Source: Hydrogenophaga borbori
GTDB taxonomy: Bacteria; Pseudomonadota; Gammaproteobacteria; Burkholderiales; Burkholderiaceae_C
Direction: 5' to 3'
DNA length: 64,000 nucleotides
Assembly (NCBI RefSeq): GCF_003417535.1
Contig: NZ_QVLS01000002.1
Location: 186,001-250,000, forward strand
Made by a program: the position numbers and the translations under genes
Shown: positions 9,538-17,364 of the stretch, piece after piece
Layout: each line of letters opens with the position of its first letter
Numbering within the stretch: the stretch's first letter is position 1
The notes under the pieces: model-generated
Database searches by the model: none
What the model was told of the DNA's origin: nothing
What the model saw: the letters and a program-made list of their open reading frames with translations, nothing else

Positions 9538-10635
9538 GTGTTGTCCCGTCTGCTCTCCCACGACCTGCCGCGCAGCCGCTGGCTGGCGCTGCTGCTCACG
9601 CTGCTGGTGCTGGGCCTGGCCTTCGCGCCTTTCCTGTTTCCCGGCGTGAAGGCGCTCAACGTCGCGGCCAAGGTGCTGATCTTCATCGCGCTGGTGGTCA
9701 GCTTCGACCTGCTGCTGGGCTACACCGGCATCGTGAGTTTCGCGCACACCATGTTCTTCGGCATCGGCGCTTATGGCATCGCCATCTCGGCCAGCGCGCT
9801 CGGCCCCACCTGGTGGGCGCTGGTCGTGGGCGCCGTGGGCGCGCTGCTGCTGTCCTTCCTGCTGTCGCTGCTCATCGGTCTGTTCTCGCTGCGCGTGCGG
9901 GCGATCTTCTTCGCCATGATCACGCTGGCCGTGGCCTCGGCCTTCCTCACGCTGGCATCGCAGCTGTCGGACATCACCGGTGGCGAAGACGGCCTGACCT
10001 TCCGCCTGCCCGAGCTGCTGTCGCCCGGCTTCGCGCTGATGGAGGAGGACTTCCAGGGGCCCTTCGGCGCCGTGCCGCTCAATGGCCGCTTCATCACCTA
10101 CTACCTGCTGTTCGTGAGCGTGGTGGTCATGTTCCTGGTGATGCTGCGTATCGTGAACTCGCCCTTCGGCCGCGTGCTGCAGGCCATCCGGGAGAACGAC
10201 TTCCGCGCCGAGGCCCTGGGCTATCGCGTGGTGGTCTACCGCACGCTGTCCAATGTGATCGCCGCGTCCTTCGCCACGCTCGCGGGCTGCCTGCTCGCTC
10301 TCTGGCTGCGCTACAACGGGCCGGACACCTCGCTGTCCTTCGAGATCATGCTGGACATCCTGCTCATCGTCGTGATCGGCGGCATGGGCACGCTGTACGG
10401 CGCCATCATCGGCAGCGTGGTCTTCCTGGTCGCGCAGAGCTACCTGCAAGACCTGCTGCGTTGGCTCGGCGGGCTCTTCGAGGGCCTGCCGCTGCTGCCC
10501 GCGCTGCTCACGCCCGATCGCTGGCTGCTGTGGCTGGGCCTGCTGTTCGTGCTGTCCGTCTACCACTTCCCCACGGGTGTCGTCGGCAAGCTGCGCGAGC
10601 GCGCGGCGCACAAGGCGACGAAGGAGTCGACATGA
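9538..10635 (+). CDS. livM: ABC transporter permease, LivM type
   Basis: A 365-residue permease starting at a GTG codon. It has about nine to ten hydrophobic segments. The family motif GYTGIVSFAHTMFFGIGAYG lies around residues 60-80, and the coupling loop (VLQAIRENDFRAEALGYR) around 214-231. It follows the LivH-type gene by 12 bp and overlaps the hydrolase gene by 4 bp (ATGA), which ties the hydrolase to the transporter. The substrate is not deducible from the sequence. Confidence 0.9.
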   Translation: MLSRLLSHDLPRSRWLALLLTLLVLGLAFAPFLFPGVKALNVAAKVLIFIALVVSFDLLLGYTGIVSFAHTMFFGIGAYGIAISASALGPTWWALVVGAVGALLLSFLLSLLIGLFSLRVRAIFFAMITLAVASAFLTLASQLSDITGGEDGLTFRLPELLSPGFALMEEDFQGPFGAVPLNGRFITYYLLFVSVVVMFLVMLRIVNSPFGRVLQAIRENDFRAEALGYRVVVYRTLSNVIAASFATLAGCLLALWLRYNGPDTSLSFEIMLDILLIVVIGGMGTLYGAIIGSVVFLVAQSYLQDLLRWLGGLFEGLPLLPALLTPDRWLLWLGLLFVLSVYHFPTGVVGKLRERAAHKATKEST

Positions 10636-11504
10636 ACTTCGCCGCTCTCGAACCGCGCTCGCGCTACATCACCTGCGAGGAGCGCGAGATCCACTTCATG
10701 GACTGGGTACCCGCGCAGGCCGGTGGCCCGGTGGTGGTGGCCTGGCACGGCCTGGCGCGCACCGGGCGCGACATGGACCCGCTGGCGGCGCATCTGTGCG
10801 CCCAGGGTTGGCGGGTGATCTGCCCCGACACCATCGGGCGCGGGCTGTCGCAGTGGAGCCCGGACCCGAAGGCCGAGTACTGCCTGGACTTCTATGCGCG
10901 TCTGGCGAAGTCGCTGGTCGACCAGCTCGGCCTGAAGCAGTTCCATTGGGTGGGCACGTCCATGGGCGGTGCCATCGGCATGGCCTGCGCGGCCGGGCCG
11001 CTGCGCGGGCGCATCGAGCGCCTGGTGCTCAACGACATCGGCCCGCAGCTCGCGGCGCCCGCGGTGCAGCGCATCCGCAGCTACGCGGGCAGTCCCGCGG
11101 CCTTCAACACCATGCGCGAGCTGGAGCAGTACTTTCGCGCCGTCTACAAGCCCTACGGCCACTTGCCCGACGCGCAGTGGCGCCTGCTCAGCGAAAGCTC
11201 CATGCGCCGGTTGCCCGACGGCCGCGTGACACCGCACTACGACCCGGCCATGGTGCAGCAGTTCGAGCACCACCCCGACGACTACGAACTCTGGCCGGTG
11301 TTCGACACCATCGATGTGCCCGTGCTGTGCCTGCGCGGCGCGGAGTCCGACCTGCTGCTGGCCGAGACCGCCGAGGCCATGCGCGACCGCGGGCCGCGCG
11401 CCCTGGTGGTGACCATCCCCGGCTGCGGACACGCGCCCGCGCTCAACGTGCCCGATCAGCTGGAGCTGGTGCAGCGCTTCCTGAGCGATCCGCGCGCGCA
11501 CTGA
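10632..11504 (+). CDS. Alpha/beta-hydrolase co-transcribed with the ABC importer
   Basis: A 290-residue alpha/beta-hydrolase without a signal peptide, so cytoplasmic. Seen: the oxyanion motif AWHGLARTGRD (His39-Gly40), the nucleophile elbow VGTSMGGAIG (Ser110), a likely acid in LRGAESDLL and the catalytic His in GCGHAPALN near the C-terminus. The ATGA overlap with the permease gene makes it the last member of the operon. The simplest reading is that the imported compound is an ester, lactone or amide cleaved on entry. That is inference, and neither substrate nor product is known. It ends 10 bp from the convergent hemH stop, with no obvious terminator between. Confidence 0.88.
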   Translation: MNFAALEPRSRYITCEEREIHFMDWVPAQAGGPVVVAWHGLARTGRDMDPLAAHLCAQGWRVICPDTIGRGLSQWSPDPKAEYCLDFYARLAKSLVDQLGLKQFHWVGTSMGGAIGMACAAGPLRGRIERLVLNDIGPQLAAPAVQRIRSYAGSPAAFNTMRELEQYFRAVYKPYGHLPDAQWRLLSESSMRRLPDGRVTPHYDPAMVQQFEHHPDDYELWPVFDTIDVPVLCLRGAESDLLLAETAEAMRDRGPRALVVTIPGCGHAPALNVPDQLELVQRFLSDPRAH

Positions 11505-11514
11505 GCCCGCCGGC

Positions 11515-12603
11515 TCAGTCCTTCGCGCCCAGGGCCAGCGCGCGTTCGCGGCTGGCGGCCCGCTCGGCCTCGTCGGCGGGCGCCGTGGGCCAGCCCTGCA
11601 GGTGCCGCGCGGCGATATCGCCCAGGGCTTGGATCCATTCGGGTCGGTCGTTGAGGCAGGGGATGTAGGCGAAGCGTTCGCCGCCGGCCTGCAGGAAGGC
11701 GGCGCGCGCTTCCATGTCGATTTCTTCCAGGGTCTCGATGCAGTCCGCCACGAAGCCGGGGCAGATGAGGTCCACGCTTTTCACGCCCTGGCCCGCGAGC
11801 TCCACCAGCGTGGGCTCGGTGTAGGGTTGTAGCCATTTGGCCTTGCCGAAGCGGCTCTGGAAGGTGACGGCGAAACGCTCCGGCGCCAGGCCCAGCGCCT
11901 GCGCCAGCAGCCGCGCGGTCTTGTGGCACTCGCAGTGGTAGGGGTCGCCCAGGTGCAGGGTGCGCTCGGGCACGCCGTGAAAACTCATCACCAGCCGCTC
12001 GGCCTGGCCATGGGCCTGCCAGTGCTGGCGCACCGAGCGCGCGAGCGCCTCGATGTAGCCCGGGTCATCGTGGTAGCGGTTGACGAATCGCAACTCGGGC
12101 ACGGCGCGCTGGCGGGCGCTCCAGGCGTTCACGGCGTCGATGAGGCTGGCGGTGGTGGCCCCGCTGTACTGCGGGTAGGCCGACAGCACCAGCACGCGCG
12201 TGGCGCCCTGGGCCTTGAGCTCGTCGAGCACCGAGGCGATGGAGGGATGGCCGTAGCGCATGGCGTGGCGCACCAGCACCGCGTGCCCGCGCTCGCCCAG
12301 GTGGCCCAGCAGGCGCTTGGCCTGCTTCTCGGTCCAGACCTTCAGCGGCGAGCCTTCGGGTGTCCAGACGCTGGCGTACTTGGCGGCCGACTTCGCGGGC
12401 CGCACGCGCAGGATCACGCCGTGCAGGATCGGCCACCACAGCAGGCGCGGGATCTCGACCACGCGCGGGTCGGCGAGGAACTCGGCCAGGTAGCGCCGCA
12501 GGGCGGCGGGCGTGGGCTCCTCGGGGGTACCCAGGTTGCACCAGATCACTGCCGTGCGCTCGGCGCGGCCATGGCGGAGGGGCGGTTCGGTCGCGAAGGG
12601 CAT
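11515..12603 (-). CDS. hemH: Ferrochelatase
   Basis: A 362-residue ferrochelatase, which inserts Fe2+ into protoporphyrin IX in the last step of protoheme synthesis. Seen: the opening [16 protein letters not shown], the active-site His209 in [11 protein letters not shown] and the acidic cluster [15 protein letters not shown] (about 281-295) that includes the conserved Glu. The length is typical. The start codon lies only 19 bp from the divergent HAD gene's ATG, so the two promoters must overlap or one start is misplaced. The HemH N-terminus ([14 protein letters not shown]) looks normal for Burkholderiales. Confidence 0.95.
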   Translation of the reverse strand: MPFATEPPLRHGRAERTAVIWCNLGTPEEPTPAALRRYLAEFLADPRVVEIPRLLWWPILHGVILRVRPAKSAAKYASVWTPEGSPLKVWTEKQAKRLLGHLGERGHAVLVRHAMRYGHPSIASVLDELKAQGATRVLVLSAYPQYSGATTASLIDAVNAWSARQRAVPELRFVNRYHDDPGYIEALARSVRQHWQAHGQAERLVMSFHGVPERTLHLGDPYHCECHKTARLLAQALGLAPERFAVTFQSRFGKAKWLQPYTEPTLVELAGQGVKSVDLICPGFVADCIETLEEIDMEARAAFLQAGGERFAYIPCLNDRPEWIQALGDIAARHLQGWPTAPADEAERAASRERALALGAKD

Positions 12604-12622
12604 GCGCTATTCTCTCGCAAGC

Positions 12623-13366
12623 ATGAAAGACGATTCCTTGAGCACGGAGCCCGCGGGGTCCGGCGCCGCCACGCTGGAGCCGTCGCGCGTGCGCGCGATC
12701 AGCATCGACCTCGACGACACCCTCTGGCCCATCGCACCCACCATCGAGCGGGCCGAGGCCGCGCTGCTGGCCTGGTTCCGCGAGCACGCGCCGGCCGCGG
12801 CCATCCTCGCCGCCAACCCGCAGTCGCTGCGCGAGGCGCGGCACTTCCTGCAGATCAAGCGGCCCGATCTGTCGCACGACCTGAGCGCGCTGCGCCGCGA
12901 GTCCATCCGCTTCGTATTGCTCAAGGCCGGCGACGACCCTGAGCTGGCCGAGGAGGCGTTCGATGTTTTCTTCGCCGAGCGCCAGCGCGTGGAGTTGTTC
13001 GACGACGCCTTGCCCGCGCTCGAATGGCTGGCCGGGCGCTACCCGGTGGTGGCTCTGTCCAACGGCAACGCCGACGTGCGGCGCATCGGCCTGGGCCAGC
13101 ACTTTCGCGCGGCCATCAGCGCGCGCGAGTTTGGTGTCGCCAAGCCCGACGCGCGCATCTTTCACGCGGCGGCCAGCGCCGCGGGCGTGCGCCCAGGCGA
13201 GGTGCTGCACATCGGCGACGACGCGCAGCTCGACGCGCTCGGCGCCCTGGTGGCGGGCCTGCAGGTGGCCTGGCTCAACCGCGACGGCCACGCCTGGGAC
13301 CATGCGCCGCTGGCGCCGCACACCACCGTGGCCGACCTCATGACGCTGTGCAACCAGCTGGCCTGA
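12623..13366 (+). CDS. HAD-superfamily hydrolase (haloacid dehalogenase-like phosphatase)
   Basis: A 247-residue HAD phosphatase. Motif I is SIDLDDTLWP with the nucleophile Asp29 and acid/base Asp31, motif II is VALSNGN, motif III includes the Lys in GVAKPDARIF, and motif IV is HIGDDAQLD. A helical cap lies between motifs I and II, which suggests action on a small phosphorylated metabolite. The substrate is unknown. The first 20 residues before motif I look unstructured, and a GTG at 12688 just before motif I is an alternative start that would relieve the crowding with hemH. Confidence 0.88.
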   Translation: MKDDSLSTEPAGSGAATLEPSRVRAISIDLDDTLWPIAPTIERAEAALLAWFREHAPAAAILAANPQSLREARHFLQIKRPDLSHDLSALRRESIRFVLLKAGDDPELAEEAFDVFFAERQRVELFDDALPALEWLAGRYPVVALSNGNADVRRIGLGQHFRAAISAREFGVAKPDARIFHAAASAAGVRPGEVLHIGDDAQLDALGALVAGLQVAWLNRDGHAWDHAPLAPHTTVADLMTLCNQLA

Positions 13367-13379
13367 CGGAGTCCGTCCC

Positions 13380-14030
13380 ATGAGCCTCACCATCCACGGC
13401 ATCCCCGCGTCGCGCGCCCTGCGCCCGCTGTGGGCCGCGGCCGAGCTGGGCCTGGATGTCGCGCACGTGCCCACGCCCTACGTGGACGGCAGCACGCGCA
13501 CGCCGGCGTTTCTGGAGCTCAACCCCAACGGCCATATCCCGGTGCTGATCGACCGGCGCCCCGAAGGCGAGGTGGTGGTGTGGGAGAGCATGGCCTGCAC
13601 CCTGTACCTGACGCGCGTGCACGGCCGGCCCGATGGCCGCGGCATCGCGCCGGCGACGGCGCGCGAGGAAGCCGAGGCCCTGCGCTGGTCGTTCTGGGTG
13701 GTCAACGAGGTGGAACGCGACGCGCTCACCGTGCTGGCGCACTTGCACGCCATGCCCGAAGAGCGCCGCAGACCCGAGCTCGCGCTGGCGGCCGAGCGGC
13801 GCCTGGCGGTGCCCTTGCGCGTGCTCGAACAGCACCTGAAGCGCCAGCAGGCCGCGGGACAGGACTGGCTGGCGGCGGGGCGCTTCACCGTCGCCGACCT
13901 GTGCGTGGCCAGCGTGCTGAACTGGGTGCGCGTGTCGCGGCCCCTGCTGGGCGCGCACCCGCTGATGCACGAATGGCTGCGGCGCTGCATGGAGCGGCCG
14001 GCCTACCTGCGCGTGCGCGAGAGCGGCTGA
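13380..14030 (+). CDS. Glutathione S-transferase family protein
   Basis: A 216-residue cytosolic GST-like protein. The N-terminal thioredoxin-like domain (1-85) contains the likely catalytic Ser in PASRALRPLW, the cis-Pro region NGHIPVLID and the glutathione gamma-glutamyl-binding WESMA. The rest is the all-helical C-terminal domain, with the conserved Asp in FTVADLCVAS. It follows the HAD gene by 13 bp and is probably co-transcribed. The electrophile it conjugates cannot be told from sequence. Confidence 0.88.
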   Translation: MSLTIHGIPASRALRPLWAAAELGLDVAHVPTPYVDGSTRTPAFLELNPNGHIPVLIDRRPEGEVVVWESMACTLYLTRVHGRPDGRGIAPATAREEAEALRWSFWVVNEVERDALTVLAHLHAMPEERRRPELALAAERRLAVPLRVLEQHLKRQQAAGQDWLAAGRFTVADLCVASVLNWVRVSRPLLGAHPLMHEWLRRCMERPAYLRVRESG

Positions 14031-14052
14031 GTTCAATGATCGGAGCAGACGC

Positions 14053-14484
14053 ATGGCACTCGATTGGCGGCACACGGCCGAAGGCATCGATTGGGATGAG
14101 CTGAGCGCGCTCTATCGGGACGCGCCGCTGGGCGACAAGCCGCCGGACCTGTTGCGCACGGTGTTCGGCAACAGCCTGTTCAAGTGCTTCGTGTTCGAGG
14201 GCGGCCGCCTGGTCGGCGCCGGCCGGGCGCTGGCGGACGGCGCCGACTGCGCCTACCTCTGCGATATCGCCGTGCTGCCTGGTCACCAGGGCACGGGCCT
14301 GGGCAAACAGATCGTTGCCCAGCTCGTGGAGCGCTCACGCGGCCACAGGAAGATCATCCTGTACGCGGTGCCCGGCAAGGAGCCGTTCTATCGGAAGTTC
14401 GGCTTCCTGCGCATGAAGACGGCGATGGCGATCTTTTCGAATCCGCAGCAGCAGCTGGAGCGGGGCTACCTCAGCGAGGACTGA
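14053..14484 (+). CDS. GNAT-family N-acetyltransferase
   Basis: A 143-residue single-domain GNAT protein. The acetyl-CoA pyrophosphate-binding motif is GHQGTGLGKQI (about residues 77-87), preceded by the beta-4 strand LCDIAVLP and followed by the motif B segment EPFYRKFGFLRM. The length is that of a minimal GNAT domain. It lies 22 bp behind the GST gene and converges on the SH3 protein gene. The acceptor substrate is unknown. Confidence 0.88.
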   Translation: MALDWRHTAEGIDWDELSALYRDAPLGDKPPDLLRTVFGNSLFKCFVFEGGRLVGAGRALADGADCAYLCDIAVLPGHQGTGLGKQIVAQLVERSRGHRKIILYAVPGKEPFYRKFGFLRMKTAMAIFSNPQQQLERGYLSED

Positions 14485-14499
14485 GCGCCCGCCCGCGCC

Positions 14500-14961
14500 T
14501 CACCAGCCCCAGACCAGGCGCTCGGACACCCAGCCCGACTCGCCCGTCTCGCGCTCCACGCGCACCCAGTCGCCGCGCTTCTCCAGGGTCTTGAGCAGTT
14601 CGCCGTACTGGGCCTGCACCACCACCTCGTTGTTCAGGCCGGGGCCGCTGCGCACGTTGAGGATCTTGCTGGTGACGATGTGGTGCGGTTCGTCGCCGGT
14701 GAGCGAGCGCGCCACCCAGCCGGTGTCGCCCTCGAAGTCCTTCACCTCGAGCCAGTTGCCGCGCCGCTCGGTCACCTGCAGCGGAAAGCCGCGCCGCAGC
14801 TCCCACAGCACGGTGCTTTTCAGGCTGGGGCCATCGCGCATGTTCACGGTGCTGCCGCTGATGCTGACCATGTTCTGGGCATGGGCGCTGATGGCGGCCA
14901 CACCCAGAGTCAGGGCGAACAGGCCGCGGAACAGGGATCGTGCAACGGTGTTGACCGGCAT
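14500..14961 (-). CDS. Exported protein with two bacterial SH3 domains
   Basis: A 153-residue protein with a signal peptide (basic start, hydrophobic core, cleavage after AAISAHAQ) and two tandem SH3b-type repeats, about residues 28-75 and 88-140. Both carry the N[MV]R[DS]GP and W[LV][ER]V...GW[VI] signatures. Such domains bind peptidoglycan or cell-wall peptides in the periplasm. The start was chosen at the ATG with AGGAAAGGAG 8 nt upstream and a proper signal peptide; the frame stays open further upstream but without these. No membrane anchor is visible. Confidence 0.85.
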   Translation of the reverse strand: MPVNTVARSLFRGLFALTLGVAAISAHAQNMVSISGSTVNMRDGPSLKSTVLWELRRGFPLQVTERRGNWLEVKDFEGDTGWVARSLTGDEPHHIVTSKILNVRSGPGLNNEVVVQAQYGELLKTLEKRGDWVRVERETGESGWVSERLVWGW

Positions 14962-15121
14962 GGCGATGGGCTCCTTTCCTCGGGTCAAGAAAAAACAAAG
15001 GGGGTGGGAGCCGCTCGCGCGACCCAGGTTCCCCCGAGGGGCCAAGGTTAACAGCCCCGATTCGCCATGCCGAGGGGCGAAGCGGTTCATGAGACCGCCG
15101 TACGTCACGGATGGGGCGTTT

Positions 15122-16435
15122 TCAGCGCCCGCGCGCGGCGGCCCGGCCCGCCGCCTGGCCGCTGCGCACCGCGCCTTCGATGGTGGCGGGGTAGGGGCCG
15201 TCGACGTGGTCGCCCGCCGCCCAGAGCCCGGGCGCCACGGTGGCCGGCGGACGGCGCAAGCCGGGCGTGCAGGCGAAGGTGGCGCGCCGCTCGGTGATGG
15301 TGCGCAGCGGGATCAGGCCCTCCAGGCCGAGTTGCGCGCGCGCCTGCTCCAGCGTGGCGGCCTGCAGGTCCTCGCGTTCGCCGTGGCTGTCGCTGAGCAC
15401 GAAGGCCAGCACGCCGGCGTCGGCGGTGCGCAGCCGGCCGCGGTCGAAGGCGAACTGGGCGGGACCGCCGCGCAGCGACACCATGGGCGCGGGCAAGGGC
15501 GGGTGCTCGCGCGGGCCCAGGGCGTAGACCGTGGTGATGGCGGTGTGGGCCAGCGCCGCCGCCGTGCCGGCCCAGTCGGGGGCAATGCCACGCAGCGCGT
15601 CGGCCGCCACCGGCGCGGGCGTGGCCCAGACCACGCGGTCGACGCGCTCGCTCTGGCCTTCGCCGCTGAGGCGCCAGCCTTGCCCGTCCGCCTCGATGCG
15701 TTCGATGCGCCGGCCCAGGTGCACGGCGTGGCCGCGCTCGCGCAGCCAGCGCGCGGCCGGGTCGGGGCCGAGTTTGGACAGGTCGTGGCGCGGCAGCAGC
15801 AGGGCCGAGGGCGCGAAGCCCGGCGCGCCGCGGCCGAACAGCGCGTCGCGCATCACGCGCAGGAAGGTGGCGCCGCTGGCCTGGTCGGGCGGCAGGTTCA
15901 GGGCCGAGACGCACAGCGGCCCGATCAGCTCGTCCATCACGCGCGGGGGCAGGCCCTCGCAGACAGTGGCCACGGTGTCCGACGCGCCGCAGGCAAAACC
16001 TTGCGCGCGCCAGCGCAGCGACACGCGCAGCAGGGCCAGCCGCTCGGCGGCGCGCCAGCCGCGCGCGCCGAGCATGGCGGCCAGCGCGTCCAGCGGCGCG
16101 GGCCAGCGCGCGGCCCAAGGCGGCACCGCCAGGCCCTGGCCGTCGGCGAAGCGCAGCGACAGCGGCAGCGCCAGCAGGGCCTCGCGCGGGTTCACGCCCA
16201 CGGCGCGCATGAAGGCCAGGGTGGCGGTGTAGGCGCCAATGAGGATGTGCTGGCCGTTGTCCAGCGGCAGGGGCGCGCCGTCGGGGGGGGCGATGTCGAC
16301 CCGGCGGGCCCGCCCGCCCAGGGTGTGGGTGATCTCGAACAGCGTGACCCGGGCGCCACCTTGCGCGGCGGCCACGGCGGCGGCGCAGCCGGCCCAGCCG
16401 CCACCGACGATGGCGACGCTGGGGCCCGTGCTCAC
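15122..16435 (-). CDS. hpnE: Squalene synthesis FAD-dependent desaturase HpnE
   Basis: A 437-residue flavoprotein of the phytoene-desaturase/amine-oxidase fold. The N-terminus has the dinucleotide-binding motif AIVGGGWAGCAAA, followed by the substrate-side LGGRARR. The C-terminal FAD contact is GLWAAGDHVDGPYPATIEGA. In the HpnCDE route, HpnE reduces hydroxysqualene to squalene. It starts at a GTG that overlaps the stop codon of hpnD (GTGA), so the two are translationally coupled. The family is easily confused with carotenoid desaturases; the partnership with hpnD supports HpnE. Confidence 0.9.
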   Translation of the reverse strand: MSTGPSVAIVGGGWAGCAAAVAAAQGGARVTLFEITHTLGGRARRVDIAPPDGAPLPLDNGQHILIGAYTATLAFMRAVGVNPREALLALPLSLRFADGQGLAVPPWAARWPAPLDALAAMLGARGWRAAERLALLRVSLRWRAQGFACGASDTVATVCEGLPPRVMDELIGPLCVSALNLPPDQASGATFLRVMRDALFGRGAPGFAPSALLLPRHDLSKLGPDPAARWLRERGHAVHLGRRIERIEADGQGWRLSGEGQSERVDRVVWATPAPVAADALRGIAPDWAGTAAALAHTAITTVYALGPREHPPLPAPMVSLRGGPAQFAFDRGRLRTADAGVLAFVLSDSHGEREDLQAATLEQARAQLGLEGLIPLRTITERRATFACTPGLRRPPATVAPGLWAAGDHVDGPYPATIEGAVRSGQAAGRAAARGR

Positions 16436-17298
16436 AGCCGCCCCAGCGCCTGCACCTTCCACGCGAGCCAGAACTTGCGCAGCGGCGTCAGGCTCACGCG
16501 GCGCGTGAGCACCAGCAGCGGCTCGGCCTCGATCTCGCGCAGCAGCGTGCGGTAGATGCTGGCCATCATCAGGCCGGGTTTCTGGCTGCGGCGGTCGGCG
16601 TCGGGCAGCAGGGCCAGGGCCTCGTCGTAGGTGGCCAGCGCGCGTTGGCACTGGAAGGCCATGAGCGCGGTGAAGCGGCGCTCGAAATCGGCCGCTTCGC
16701 CACCCGGCGCCGCGCCGCGGCGCAGCAGCTCGTGCGCCTTCACGTCGAAGCGCTGCAGCTCGTCGATGGGCAGGTAGATGCGCCCGCGCACCGCGTCCTC
16801 GCCCACGTCGCGCACGATGTTGGTGAGCTGGAAGGCCAGGCCCATGCGGTGCGCGTACTCGGTGGTGCGCTCCTGCGTCTGGCCGAAGATGCGCGCGGCA
16901 ACCTCGCCCACGAGGCCGGCCACCAGGTGGCAGTAGCGCTGCAGGTTGGCGAAGTCGAGGTAGCGGCTCTGCTCCAGGTCCATCTGGCAGCCGTCGATGA
17001 CGCCCAGCAGGTGGCGCGCCTCGATGCCGTAGGCGGCGGCCAGCGGCATCAGGGCCTGCGTCACCGGGTGGCTGGGCTGGCCCGCGAAGGCCTGCGCCAC
17101 CTCGCCGCGCCACCAGGCCAGCTTGGTCTGCGCCACGCCCGGATCGCTCACCTCGTCGACCACGTCGTCCACCTCGCGGCAGAAGGCGTAGAAGGCCGTG
17201 ATGGCGGCGCGCCGCTCGGGCGGCAGAAAGAGGAAGGCGTAGTAGAAGCTGCTGCCGGAAGCGGCGGCTTTCTGCTGGACGTAGTCTTGCGGGCTCAT
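16432..17298 (-). CDS. hpnD: Presqualene diphosphate synthase HpnD
   Basis: A 288-residue trans-isoprenyl diphosphate synthase of the squalene/phytoene synthase family. The two Asp-rich metal-binding motifs are visible: REVDDVVDE (residues 41-49) and NIVRDVGED (160-168). The YYAFLFLPPERR opening is typical of HpnD. It joins two farnesyl diphosphates to presqualene diphosphate. hpnE follows with a 4-bp overlap. The usual third gene, hpnC, is not adjacent: the upstream neighbour is an unrelated large protein. Confidence 0.9.
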   Translation of the reverse strand: MSPQDYVQQKAAASGSSFYYAFLFLPPERRAAITAFYAFCREVDDVVDEVSDPGVAQTKLAWWRGEVAQAFAGQPSHPVTQALMPLAAAYGIEARHLLGVIDGCQMDLEQSRYLDFANLQRYCHLVAGLVGEVAARIFGQTQERTTEYAHRMGLAFQLTNIVRDVGEDAVRGRIYLPIDELQRFDVKAHELLRRGAAPGGEAADFERRFTALMAFQCQRALATYDEALALLPDADRRSQKPGLMMASIYRTLLREIEAEPLLVLTRRVSLTPLRKFWLAWKVQALGRL

Positions 17299-17364
17299 GG
17301 GGTGCCACGAGTGTACGCATGGCGCCCGGGGCCTCGGGACGCGCCGCCGGGGCCGCGCCCGGCG

